Assembly (NCBI GenBank): GCA_016617855.1
Contig: JAECUM010031512.1
Location: 1-64,000, forward strand
Reading direction: 5' to 3'
Origin: Megalonaias nervosa
Lineage: Eukaryota > Mollusca > Bivalvia > Unionida > Unionidae
DNA length: 64,000 bases
Each line of letters begins with the position of its first letter. The stretch's first letter is position 1. Both the position numbers and the translations under genes were made by a program. The notes beneath the pieces were generated by a model. That model had not been told where the DNA came from and made no database searches. It worked only from the letters and a program-made list of their open reading frames with translations. This document shows, piece by piece, positions 41,489 through 51,503 of this stretch.

Positions 41489-41613
41489 TCTTCTCATCCC
41501 GATTGTGTGGATAGTAAATAGGTGTGTGTTTTATGCTTTCTCGTTCGTTGGTGAGGATAGTATATAGGTGTCTGTTTTATGCGTTCTCCTACGTTGGTGT
41601 GGATAGTATATCT
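40962..41613 (+). repeat. (TG)n plus 50-60-bp minisatellite
   Basis: A TG run at 40962-41010 is followed by about ten tandem units of the type ttttatgcgttctccttcg, ttggtgaggatagtatatag, gtgtgtg. A minority variant, ttcttctcatcccgattgtg, recurs about three times, giving a higher-order pattern. It separates units B and C and each unit carries a tatat box. Confidence 0.92.
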
Positions 41614-41631
41614 ATGTGAAGTGACTGTAAA

Positions 41632-41680
41632 GGATGTTTTCGTTCACGTCCGCGCTCCACGGACATAAAGCAGAGCGTTC
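41632..41680 (+). promoter_or_regulatory. Shared promoter block, unit C
   Basis: ggatgttttcgttcacgtcc then gcgctccacggacataaagc, closely like unit B, but here 270 bp before the ATG because of the inserted hairpin-rich leader. Confidence 0.7.
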
Positions 41681-41686
41681 GTCAAT

Positions 41687-41881
41687 GGGCTAAAAGCCCG
41701 GCACGGGGCTAAGTGCCTCTTTAGGGGAGCAATGTCGCCCAGCCTAGGGCAGCATCCAGCCGTGGCTGAGTGCCCCCCTTCAGGGGCTATTGCCCAGCCT
41801 TGGGCCTGGAGTGCCCCAATTGGGGCCTCTGGTCCAGCCCTGGACCTACAGTCGTAAAGCACATAGTGCATAAACGACTAT
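41687..41881 (+). other. Hairpin-packed leader of unit C
   Basis: At least nine consecutive short palindromes with little spacer: GGGCTAAAAGCCC, GGCAC..GTGCC, GCCC..GGGC, CAGCCGTGGCTG, CCCCTTCAGGGG, GCCCAGCCTTGGGC, GCCCCAATTGGGGC and GGTCCAGCCCTGGACC. The last, AGTCGT...ACGACT, encloses GCAC-ATA-GTGC. It lies between the unit C promoter and its ATG at 41936. It could be a structured 5' leader, a small RNA, or an inserted hairpin repeat. Confidence 0.7.
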
Positions 41882-41935
41882 AATCCCTCAAGTCAAGTCA
41901 AGTCATTCGCGCCATTCAATACTGAATAGTCAGCC

Positions 41936-42333
41936 ATGGAAAGTAACTGGGAACGAATGCTCAGATTGCAGGAGGTGGTGGACACACTAGCTATGGTAGA
42001 GGAAATGTTAGTCAGAATGCAGTTTGGGGCATATAGTCCCCATAGATTGTCTAGGGAGATTAACAATTTAAAGAGAGGAAAGGAGATCTTAAATGAAATG
42101 ATTAGATTGAGAAGGATGAAAAAGAAGATATAGAAGACAAAAGGAGGATGAGAGAATGGAATGAAAAGATAGAAAAGGAAGAAGAAAATGAAAAAAGGAA
42201 GAAACAGGAAAAGGAGGAGGAGAAGGAAAAACAGGAGGAGGAGGAAAAGAATGAAAAGAAGAAGACCAAAAGTGTAGGACAAAAAAGTGTAGGACAGAAA
42301 ATAAGAAGTTGGTGGAGGAAAAGAAGAAGTTAG
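41936..42333 (+). pseudogene. Unit C: charged coiled-coil protein (outward, right end)
   Basis: ATG 41936: MESNWERMLRLQEVVDTLAM, helical, then LSREINNLKRGKEILNEMIR. A one-base frameshift near 42128 joins the frame with NEKIEKEEENEKRKKQEKEE, a repeated KSVGQKSVGQK and the basic end IRSWWRKRRS. About 130 codons. The stem-loop 25 bp after the stop is already inside the right TIR. Same plan as units A, B and D. Function unknown. Confidence 0.6.
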
Positions 42334-42357
42334 AAGAAGACAAAGAAGAAACCCAAA

Positions 42358-42374
42358 GGCCTTTTTTCAGGGCC
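42358..42374 (+). terminator. Histone-type 3' stem-loop, unit C (T-run expanded)
   Basis: GGCCTTTTTTCAGGGCC: pairs GGCC(T)T with AGGGCC around a five-base loop, apparently the same motif with an extra or changed T. The 3' flank actccattgcctcgaaaaga equals that of unit E because both lie in the TIR. Confidence 0.6.
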
Positions 42375-42490
42375 ACTCCATTGCCTCGAAAAGATTATTC
42401 TTTCTTGCCTTAAAAAAATTTAAAACCCTACTCTACTAAAACATGAACGCGACTGATTCGTGTTTGTCTATAGAAATGATACAGGTGGCA

Positions 42491-42546
42491 TGACGTCACA
42501 GTACTACATTGCTACATTGTTGCCAATGTCCAGTACCGTGACGTCA
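42491..42546. promoter_or_regulatory. Two CRE-like TGACGTCA sites in the right TIR
   Basis: Perfect TGACGTCA at 42491-42498 and 42539-42546, mirroring the left TIR. Confidence 0.55.
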
Positions 42547-42732
42547 CCCTACCTGTTCCATTCCTCTTGGCGCTATACAGTCCCAGCGTGTGCTAGTCGC
42601 TATACAAAATTCCCATTGGAGCCATATGGTCCCAGGCTGATTTTTTGGGCCTATAAATCGTGGGGCCATATGGTCCCAGGCTGATTTTCCTTCTTTGGCA
42701 TGATAAGGGCTATTCTATCCCACTACACTACT

Positions 42733-42738
42733 CACAGT
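42733..42738. repeat. Target-site duplication CACAGT, right
   Basis: Identical to 21616-21621. Confidence 0.9.
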
Positions 42739-44478
42739 AAATCGGGCACCCAAGTGAGTGAACTATGCATGTCACGATAGTCCAAAATAACTAAAACATA
42801 CAAACGCGTACAACGCTGTAAGCGGCAATATGGCCCATAACAAATTTACATTAGAATACAATAAAATTCTAACTTGTGCACATAGTTCCGCGACAATCAA
42901 TTTAATGTTTTAAAGTTTTCATATCCTAATACTATTTTACGTAGTGCTCGCCTAATACTAACTTATCCAGTGATATCGTAATCTGTAGCTTGCAGCGGTA
43001 GTTTTGTTAAACAGAAGTGTTTGATCTTAGCTAATAACAACATATTTGAAAACTGTTTCTTTTTCTGGATGGAAATAAGAAAATAATTAATCAATAGAAA
43101 ACGCATCAAAGATCTCCTTTCTCTTTGACCCCATTCCAAATACAAATCTCCCACATCTCATACCGAAAACCGAATAGCGTCTCGCTTGACAGAATTGACA
43201 CCGATACAAGCATTGTCACTTAACTGACCTTGTTTATATATCAAGTCACGGTAGAGAACAATGGTCCTTGAAACTTGGACGTCATCCCGGAATGTTGCAA
43301 TTGTTTTATCACTGTCTTATGGATCTAATTGACGATGACCCAGCCTAGGAAAATGACATTATGCCAGAAATCTATAGTATTTACTACATTACGAGAAAAC
43401 CTGTAATGAATACGTAATAGGTATTTAATTCCTGTATTTATTGAAGAGGGAACTAAGAGAAAGAAAACAGAGGAGTGATGTTTCCAGAAAGCATCTCAGC
43501 TACCTCTGTGAAGGAAAGACCCTGCTCCTTTGATAGTATCGCCATAAAATATGCGCAAGTAACACGGTCAACTGAAATGAAGGCAAAATTTTGCAAAGTG
43601 CAATTTCAAAAATACCACTCTCCAATTATCTATAAAGCAGCAGGTGCCGTTTGACAAACATAATCGCATGTTTATGAGAACAAAGGTCTGAAAGAGTAGA
43701 ACGTCGCCGATCCCGCGTAGCTGCAGCTGATGACTGTAAATTATGATACATGTAGTGGATTCACCATGCATAAAATTGGAGAATTGAGGGGAGGGAGAAC
43801 ACGTTTTCAGGTGTCCGCAGTACCTCTTCAGAGAATAACTGCAAATGTATATATGTACACTCATAACAATCGTGAGTATATCATATTTTAAAAATGTGAA
43901 TTTCAGGTTTTCTGCTACGCACGACGATGTGGTACGTTACTGCTGACACCTCGCTCATTCATACCCTGTTTGGGCCTCCTTGCAGCGGTTGCATCATTTG
44001 CCGCGAGATTACGAGAATCTCATTTTATATTGCAGCACGCACAACATGTTCTATTGGACGTTGTTTATTACAAAATTGGCAAAATTTGCAACATTTCCTG
44101 AACACAGGATTGAGATAAATGATAAATAAACAATTACGGCACCTTTAATTTGCGAGTTGTCGTTTATTTTTTATTTGTTTCTTGCTTAGTATTGCGAGAA
44201 TACAGTACGCCAGTATATACTCTAGTTTTTGTTATTCCACTTTTGGATTTTAATTGTGCATAGATGTACATCATTGTTTGCATCATTACCCTTGCGAATA
44301 TTAATGAAGTTATTAAGAGTGTTACTACCATATTGCAATTTTATGTCTTCGGATTCCATTTATGTGAATATGTTAATATATATTAATTCTTAACAGCCAA
44401 TCAGCTTTTGCCGCTAATTTGTGTGTGCTGAAAGAGCTTTCTTCACTCGAGAGGTAGCGAATTTTTGTGTTCATGGAT
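42739..44478. other. Stretch without supported genes
   Basis: AT-rich host-like DNA. A few satellite-like phrases (atcctaatactatttta) appear near 42920. Short ORFs at 43568 and 43927 lack motifs. Confidence 0.5.
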
Positions 44479-46345
44479 TTATGAGTTGATTTTGATGAGT
44501 TGGCAAAGTTGTTTTTGTTTCCGCCTCCCAGGAGTATTTATGATGTAATTTAAATTATTTTCTTTCTTTTCAACCGTGTACGGATCATAACACTTGGCCT
44601 GAAGAGGATTTTGTGGTATGGGCAAGAGAGCCAGAACTCTATCACCAGGCTGAAAACTCCTTTCCTTCTGAGTTTTTATCATACCTTAATTTCATTTTTG
44701 ATTGAATAGAGTGCAGATTCGCTCTTGCGACCTCACAATCCTTTGAAAACTTATACTTAACATTGGAAACATAATCGAGAAGATTAAGTTCAGTATCTTC
44801 ATTAGAAAGAAGTTTCTCTTTCAACAACTTCAATGGTCCACGCACACTGTGTCCAAAAACTAGTTCAAAGGGACTGAATCCTAAAGATTCTTGAATTGAC
44901 TCCGTAAAGCAAACAATAGTAAATGAATGCCTTCATCCCAATCTTTACCAGTATCAAAACAATATGATCGAATCATATTTTTTATAGTCTGATGAAATCT
45001 TTCTAAAGCCCCTTGGCTCTCAGGGTGATAGGCAGAAGATTTGAATTGTTGGATGCCTAATTCGTGCATAACTTGCTGGAAAATTCCAGACATAAAATTT
45101 GACCCTTGGTCAGATTGGACAGATTTAGGAAGGCCAAATTGAGTAAAAAAAAAACTTTATCAAAGATTTTACTATTGTTTTAGTTTTTATATTCCTCAAA
45201 GGAATTGCCTCTGGGAATCTTGTTGACGCACACATAATGGTCAACAGGTATTGGTTGCCTGACTTGGTCTTAGGTAAGGGACCAACACAATCTACCATTA
45301 TTCTGCTAAATGGTTCGTCAAATGCAGGAATAGGCTGCAGATGAGCCTTAGGTATCTTCTGATTGGGTTTCCCTACCATTTGACAAGTATGACAAGATCT
45401 GCAGTATTTACAAACATCACTTTTGATTTTTCGCCAATAAAAGTGAGTCAAGATCTTGAGATAAGTCTTATTTATCCCTAAATGACTAACCAGAGGAGTT
45501 TCATGGGCCAGACTAAGAATTTCCTGTCTGTATGATTTTGGAACTACAATTTGATAGTCGCTGAGCACTCGTCACCAGCAGGTACCTCGGGAGGTCTCCA
45601 TTTTCTCATAAGAATTCCATTTTTAATGAAATAACAGACAGGTACTTCAGTCGCTTCAGTTTCACTAATGGCCATTTGAAACAAACAGGAGATCTCAGGA
45701 TCTTTTTCCTGTTCGATGACAAGTGATTGCCGTTTGTCACCCTGGTAAGAATAATGAAAATGAGTAGTTAAAAGAGGATCACCGTGATACCTTTTAATTG
45801 ATCCAAACAAGGAGTGAAAGTGACCTCATCAAAAACCTGACCAATACATGTGTCAGCTAAAGGAATACTTTCCTTATCAACATCATTCTCAAGAGCTTTC
45901 TTTGCCATAGCTCTGGTAACTGCACAAGCTGGGTATAAATCAGGATATTCTTTTTCAATAGGATCAGCTTTCTGATCCAAAGAAGGCTTGTCAGTTACAA
46001 GTGGATTAATCACAACCTTGTCTCCAGCTAGGTCGTTGCCTAGTAATAAATGAATGCCCTCAACGGGTAAAGTAGACACTATTCCGACTGTCACGGGTCC
46101 TGAGACTAAGTCTGATGACAAATTTACACAATGGAGAGGAACATTAACAAAGCCGCACTCTATTCCCTGAATAAGAACACTCTCATTAGAAGAAGACTTC
46201 TCAGAAAAAGCAAAGTGCCTGATAATAAAAGACTCCGAGAAGCTCCTGTGTCCCTTAAAATTTTAATAGGCATAGGATTGGCCAAATCACCCAAGAGTGA
46301 TATAGAACCCTTCGACATGAATGGTTCCTAATTCTCCATAATAAA
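44479..46345 (-). pseudogene. pol: gypsy pol: aspartic protease and integrase
   Basis: Protease: ILRDTGASRSLLLSG (active-site DTGA) and LLLGNDLAGDKVV. The linker has an acidic region and two frame breaks near 45.8 kb. Integrase: the HHCC zinc finger (HLGINKTYLKILTHFYW, then CRSCHTCQ), Asp in IMVDCVGPLPKTKSGNQYLL, and the late block HPESQGALERFHQTIKNMIR with the catalytic Glu. A tail with FQPGDRVLALLPIP and YTVEKKENNLNYIINTP ends at 44479. The second catalytic Asp region around 45.1 kb is damaged by a T-run shift (aaaaaaaaac). The integrase would insert the cDNA copy. Confidence 0.85.
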
Positions 46346-46454
46346 AGCAGACTTGGGTTTATCAGACCCAACAAATGTATTGCTTTCAGTACATGACCGT
46401 GACCTTGACCTCTTGGAAATAAGGGCATTTGGAATAGGTCTGTCTTGATTCAGA

Positions 46455-47277
46455 TGCTATTTTTCAATTTGAAGCAATCAGAAATGACGTGTCCTTTCTT
46501 CTTCCAATAGGTACACGTAGGAAGAGACAAGGATTTTTGATCAGGCTTATCAGAAGCTTGATTTTTAAAAATGCCAGATTGAGTTTTAGAAGGACTCGTA
46601 TTAGGCTGAAAATATCTTTTTACCAGAAGACTGCTGAGTCTAAGACTTTCCTACAAAAGGAACTTTATGAACTAAGGAATACTCGTCAGCGGCACGAGCA
46701 GTATTTTTCAAGGTTTCGATCTTATGCTCGTCAAGATAAGTCTTAATGTCACTATGGACACAGTTCTTGAACTCTTCAAGTAATACAAGTTGTCTAAGAC
46801 TTGCATAATCTTGATCAACTTTCTTGGCTAAGCACCACGTATCAAATAACTGCTCTTTTTCTCTTGCAAATTAGACGTGAGTTTGTCCAGCTTCTTTTTT
46901 AATAGTTTCTGAATTTTTGCCGATAGTACTCAGGGACTAACTCATAACCCTTTAAGAAGCATTCCCTAACCAGATCATAGTCAGCACTTTGCTGTACTGA
47001 CAGTGAATAGTAAATATCACTAGCTTTACCAGTAAGTACACATTGTAATAATAGAGTCCAATGCTCCCTTGGCCATTTCAAATTTTCCGCAATTTTTTCA
47101 AAACGAGGAAAATATTTGTCTACTTCTTTTTCTCTGAATGGGGGCACTAACCTAATATTCTTAGTAACATCAAAACTTGAATTTGAATGTTAAGTGGGAA
47201 CGTGCAGTTGACTTGCCAACTCTATTTCTTTTATTCTAACTTGATATTCCCTATCTTCCTTCTCTCATTGCATTTGC

Positions 47278-47332
<55 letters not shown>

Positions 47333-47828
47333 TTATCTAATTCCATTTGTTTCTCTTCTTTCTGTAACTGCATTTGTTTCTCTTCTTTCTGTAACTACTT
47401 TTGTTCTTTCTGTAACTGCATTTGTCTTTCTCTCTCTTTCTTCCTTATCTAATTGCATTTGTTTCTCTCTCCTCTTTCTGTCTCTCTCTCCTCGTTCTCT
47501 GCTTGTAACTGCATTCGTTTTTCTTCTTTAACTTTCTGAAGTTCCAGCTTTCTTAACTATAATTCCATCTTGAATTTTAATTTTAATTCCTTTACTTTTA
47601 TGTCAGAGTTTGATACAGACTTACTGATGGAAACTAAAACACTTCTATCCCAAACACTCTTTTCTACCAAATACTGACCAAAATGTTTTTTATTTCTTGC
47701 TTCGTTAAAGAAGCTTTTGCCTCAGAAAGATCATATTTTCTGGCAAGTTCAAGCAATTCATCTTTTTTCAAACAGTCCAACTGCTCCTTGGTTGGATTTG
47801 AGAGAACGATCTCCGCTTTTGGTGACAT
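46455..47828 (-). pseudogene. gag: gypsy gag
   Basis: ATG 47828: MSPKAEIVLSNPTKEQLDCL, then a helical start (KKDELLELARKYDLSEAKAS). A Q/E/K/R-rich section contains the (CT)n-encoded Arg-Glu run. The capsid-like block includes PPFREKEVDKYFPRFEKIAE and ECFLKGYELVPEYYRQKF at 46.90-47.15 kb. A zinc knuckle at 46.47-46.52 kb reads CTYWKKKGHVISDC: the second Cys is replaced by Trp. Multiple stops. It parallels the plus-strand relic at 130-1010. Confidence 0.75.
47281..47328. repeat. (CT)n microsatellite inside gag
   Basis: Pure CT run that reads Arg-Glu in the minus-strand gag frame. Confidence 0.97.
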
Positions 47829-47989
47829 TATAAAAAGCCTGTTGATTTCACTAAAGATTTCAAAAATGAAAAATAATGCTTGGGATTTATAAAATTGCAA
47901 TAACCAGGGGCATTTAAATTTCAAAAAGCAATTTTCTGAAATATTTTAGCCAAAATTCATATATCCCAAGTACGAGCAACCAATTTTCT

Positions 47990-48874
47990 TGTTATGTGTC
48001 TAGGCTCGTGCAAAAGTAACAAGAAAAGAGTAAAGACAACAAACTTTGTAAAATTTAACAAATAATTTATTTCCCTAGAAAAACAAGGTAAAATGAGCAA
48101 AAGGACTTACGGTTTATGAATCAAATCCAAAATTAATCCAAGATTTAAAAATTAGAAGTCCTATCAATGAAAAGTCCTAAATGAATCTGTGTTCGAGTTC
48201 CGATGAAACCAAAATGGAGGGCGATGACGTATATCGTAACCTTCAAAGTGTTGCCGTGTCAACAGTTCCTTGTTCAATCACAGAAAATAATATTCCAGTT
48301 TAGAATTTCTGAATAAATTTCGATAAATTTCCTTGTCCAAGAATATCTGTATGAGCACTAGTATTTTCCAGCGAAAGAATCAATAATTCATAAATTTAAC
48401 TCACACTGGTCACAACAAGACACCTTTAAGTGTCGAAGATTTAAAGCCCAACTGGCTAGTTCTTCTCAAGAAAACGGTTAGACAGTAAGTTAAGAAGAAA
48501 AATAGATTCCCGTATGAGGGTCACGTGATCACCTTCTAGAACAACGTAGAATATTTTTTTTACATGCTAATTATCGAGTACTCTAGGTATGGCCTTAATT
48601 CCACTGAATGAATCTTACTCTTAGAATGAATAAAATTTTTTTATAAAAGTTGTTTGCTAGAACTCTATCTGATTTCTGAATCAAGATCAGAAACTACATA
48701 CAATGTTTCAACTACTGGTTGTTTATCAGGTCAAACAGAACTGAACTGAATTTCTAAAAACAAAAAAATATCACATCCAGTAGACAAAGTTATCATTACA
48801 ATAACATGCAATGGAATAAAATAAAATTTTTTTTACAACTAACAAACAAATAAATAAATTACATATACATAACA
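47990..48874 (-). repeat. 5' LTR of the gypsy element
   Basis: 885 bp with TG...CA ends (TGTTATGTATATG on the minus strand, ACACATAACA at its end). 3' of it on the minus strand lies attggttgctcgtacttggg, a plausible primer-binding region. It shares blocks with the LTR-like copies at 15827 and 18662. Confidence 0.7.
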
Positions 48875-50338
48875 ATTTGGTGATAGAACCCGGGATGACC
48901 ACAGGAAAAGCCAGCATATCACATGAAGCTACTGGAAAGTTTTTTCACAGACCTACGATGGCCTGACATAGACCAATCAGTTCTTCGCTCATTTCTGTCT
49001 TTACTGATAGTGGAGACCAACGATGCTTAGCACTATTAGATGCGAAGTTTTCATCTTCATGTCGGATTATAGGCTCCTAGCTATTAATCAATACATTTAT
49101 TTCGACTGAACTTTTGTATGCGGATAGTAAGTAAAATCCATCTTCTTTTGACCCATGGAATTAAATCATTCAGAACATTCACTTTTTAGTATTAATCCCT
49201 TTCAGAACAAAACACTTGTTTATACATCTTTTATTGACCTTGTATTAAATGCTCACGCAGGCGTGAAAGGCAGCATCACCCCAAGGCAATAGTAACGCGT
49301 GGAGACGTCTAACGCGGACTGTATCACTAGGAACTGACTAACGCTTGGGAAAGAGCAGCGGTTAAGTTGTGCCGTTACGCTTCGATATTTTTCCGCATCT
49401 GTAGCTTTGCGCGTCCATCACAGTTGTTCTAATAATAATGTTACCGCGAAGTATAATTGCTCGACAGGCAGACCTTATCGCGGCAAGTGCAACACGCACG
49501 CGCACTTCTAACTAAATATTTTCTATACTTTTCACAGCTGACATGTACTTATAGAAAATATTTCCTGGGAAATATTTATGTCTCCTGCGATTGTTTTGGT
49601 TTACATTACGCCCCTGCTTGGTGTCGCCAAGGATTGTTCTCGTTTTTTGACAGTGAACAGTTATATGGATAAGCGCATCTTTGGTGAATATAAGTCTCAG
49701 TTTTTCTTTTATTGATCGAGTTAATTTTCGTGGTTAGGTATAATTGACGGGTCCCCTGTATAATTTCACTTCCGACGGTATAATTAGTGACCGGACGTTT
49801 TCACGTTCTAATGCTGTGATTCCAAGCTGGCATCGAGTTGGTTTTGGTAAATCAGATTTCTAATTGGCCATCTCCGCTTCGATAGTAAACCTGTCAGATC
49901 CACATCGGGGCCACTGGTGGTCCCTGGTGGCACTGAGCTGATTAAACTGCGTTTTGATCAACCACACCAAGACAAATTTCCGAATAACTTTGCCAGAAAA
50001 AGTTTCAATGTGACCCTACACTCGTTTCTTATTGAGCTTTTTTTATTGCAAGGTGGTTTGCCACTAATACCAAATTCGTATTATAACATTATTATTTAAA
50101 AACTCGACAAGTTCAATTACAAGTTCGTGAAGCCACTATGGGTTTATCATTGGTGTGTCAATGACCCTAATTCGGCCACCGACTCTCCAATAATAGTATC
50201 ATAACACAGAGAGCCACAGTACTACATATGTAATTAAGGATCGGGTGCTGAATTACCCGTACATGGAAGTACATGGCAACCAAAGACTGCTTAAACAGGT
50301 CCAAGTGTTCTAATGAAAAGAAATCGGGCACAATGTCG
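48875..50338. other. Stretch without supported genes
   Basis: No domain-bearing ORF. A tttggtgatagaacccggga phrase just outside the LTR resembles a primer-binding site and may be debris of another retroelement. Confidence 0.4.
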
Positions 50339-51480
50339 TCAAGTCATGCTGGCAAATATGAAAAATGTTTTCATGCCAATGCATGTTCGACCAAAACTTG
50401 TGATATGCAAGTGAACATGACTGTTTATGAAATAAAGCAAAATTTTTTCTGAGGGTTCCTGATAACCGTCTAACCGCAAAGAAACTTCCGATACTCCAAA
50501 CTGGTCAAATATCACTGTGCTAGTGCGCAGTTCGCCGTACATCCAATCTGCAGTTTGAAATGACACAAACACGTGTCTTGGTGTGGTGACACTTTTTGGG
50601 GTAGTTATTTGCCATGAAATTTTTCTGTCTAGTCTCAGGTGAGCGCAAGAAATGAGACCGCTGGTGTGCCATTGGAACCCATCAATGACAACAAACTCGT
50701 TTCTGCAGCCATCGAAGGGGTTATTGCAATCATCCATAATGTCAATTTCGACAACACAACTTTGACATTATTGACACCATCAACACACCAAATTGCATCA
50801 TTGCTGTTGCAGTTTCGTTAGAAAACAAGTGTTTGACTTCGAAAATAGCCCTGAGGTCATATCTACACAACTCAGCTATGTGACTGAGAGGGATCGCGCA
50901 CGAGAACGTCACGGAGTCTCTTTGAAGATGACCTCGACGCTGCGTAAACCCAATGTTGTTAGTTGGATTAATGACGTGTTACAGAGGGCGCTGGTCAATC
51001 TCCTGCCGTGTTTCTGTAGTTTTTTCCCCCAGTGATAAAGTGTACATGATCTGCATTATCGGATCCATCATTGTGAAACATCATAAACGAGCTAGCGGAT
51101 CTCACATGATAATCACTACATCCGGCAAGTCCGAGAACCTTCGTGGCAATGTCAACATTACTCAAACTTGATTCGATTTCCTTTCCGTCGATGACATATC
51201 GTATGTTGCTGAAAAATGTCATGATGCCGTTGCTGACAAATCCAATTTGGTACTGGTGTCATCTTTACATACGAGTTTTGCGTCGATTTTCAAGAAGGCC
51301 TCACAAAGAATAAAATACAGAGATGTGTCATGAACTTGCAATTCCATCCGATCTTTTATTATTAGAATCTTTATCCGCGTACGAATAATACTGAAAATCT
51401 CTGACGCTTTCGTGTACCAACACAGGCACGTCCATGTCAGACGCGGTATTGGGTGCTTCTTTGAATTTTGCCATGATAAA
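50339..51480 (-). pseudogene. Major capsid-like protein (double jelly-roll), Element 3
   Basis: Start MAKFKEAPNTASDMDVPVLV, then (after a shift near 51345) MELQVHDTSLYFILCEAFLK. Next comes GIMTFFSNIRYVIDGKEIES, the most telling block, then VTFSCAIPLSHIAELCRYDL and near the end TPRHVFVSFQTADWMYGE and STVIFDQFGVSEVSLRLDG. The blocks and their order match an unnamed major-capsid family I know from hydra, arthropod and mollusc Polinton-like loci. About 380 codons with at least five frameshifts. It would be the shell protein; dead here. Confidence 0.65.
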
Positions 51481-51503
51481 ACTTTATACATTAGAGATTT
51501 TGT

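Larger units (their letters stand above)
21622..42732. mobile_element. Element 2: complete Polinton/adintovirus-like element, 21.1 kb
   Basis: Bounded by inverted repeats of about 380 bp (21622-22002 and 42357-42732) starting AGTAGT and flanked by the exact 6-bp duplication CACAGT. It encodes the full Polinton set: PolB, rve integrase, adenovirus-type protease, packaging ATPase, major and minor capsid proteins. It also has basic core proteins, apoptosis-related genes and five charged coiled-coil genes ending in histone-type stem-loops. Almost all genes run left to right. The capsid block is nearly lesion-free while PolB, ATPase and integrase are broken, so it cannot move by itself as it stands. 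Confidence 0.95.
42357..42732. repeat. Right TIR of Element 2
   Basis: Inverted copy of 21622-22002 with the same CRE palindromes, direct repeats and inner stem-loop; ends ...CTACACTACT. Confidence 0.95.
44479..48874 (-). mobile_element. Truncated Gmr1-like Ty3/gypsy retrotransposon
   Basis: Minus strand: LTR (47990-48874), gag start at 47828, zinc knuckle near 46.49 kb, aspartic protease near 46.25 kb, then integrase (45.8-44.5 kb) directly after protease. No RT or RNase H lies between. Integrase before RT is the known order of Gmr1-like Ty3/gypsy elements. RT-RNaseH and the 3' LTR are missing beyond 44479, so the copy is 3'-truncated. Coding parts carry stops. Confidence 0.8.

Noticed and set aside
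40962..41613. CRISPR-like array
   Set aside because: Repeats are adjacent with no unique spacers and the context is eukaryotic; it is a minisatellite.
41644..41871. Minus-strand ORF across the hairpin leader
   Set aside because: Residue pattern merely mirrors GC-rich palindromes. The plus-strand promoter and ATG give a better explanation.
46131..46746. Plus-strand ORFs over the gypsy protease and gag knuckle
   Set aside because: Antisense shadows of gag/pol; motifs are on the minus strand.
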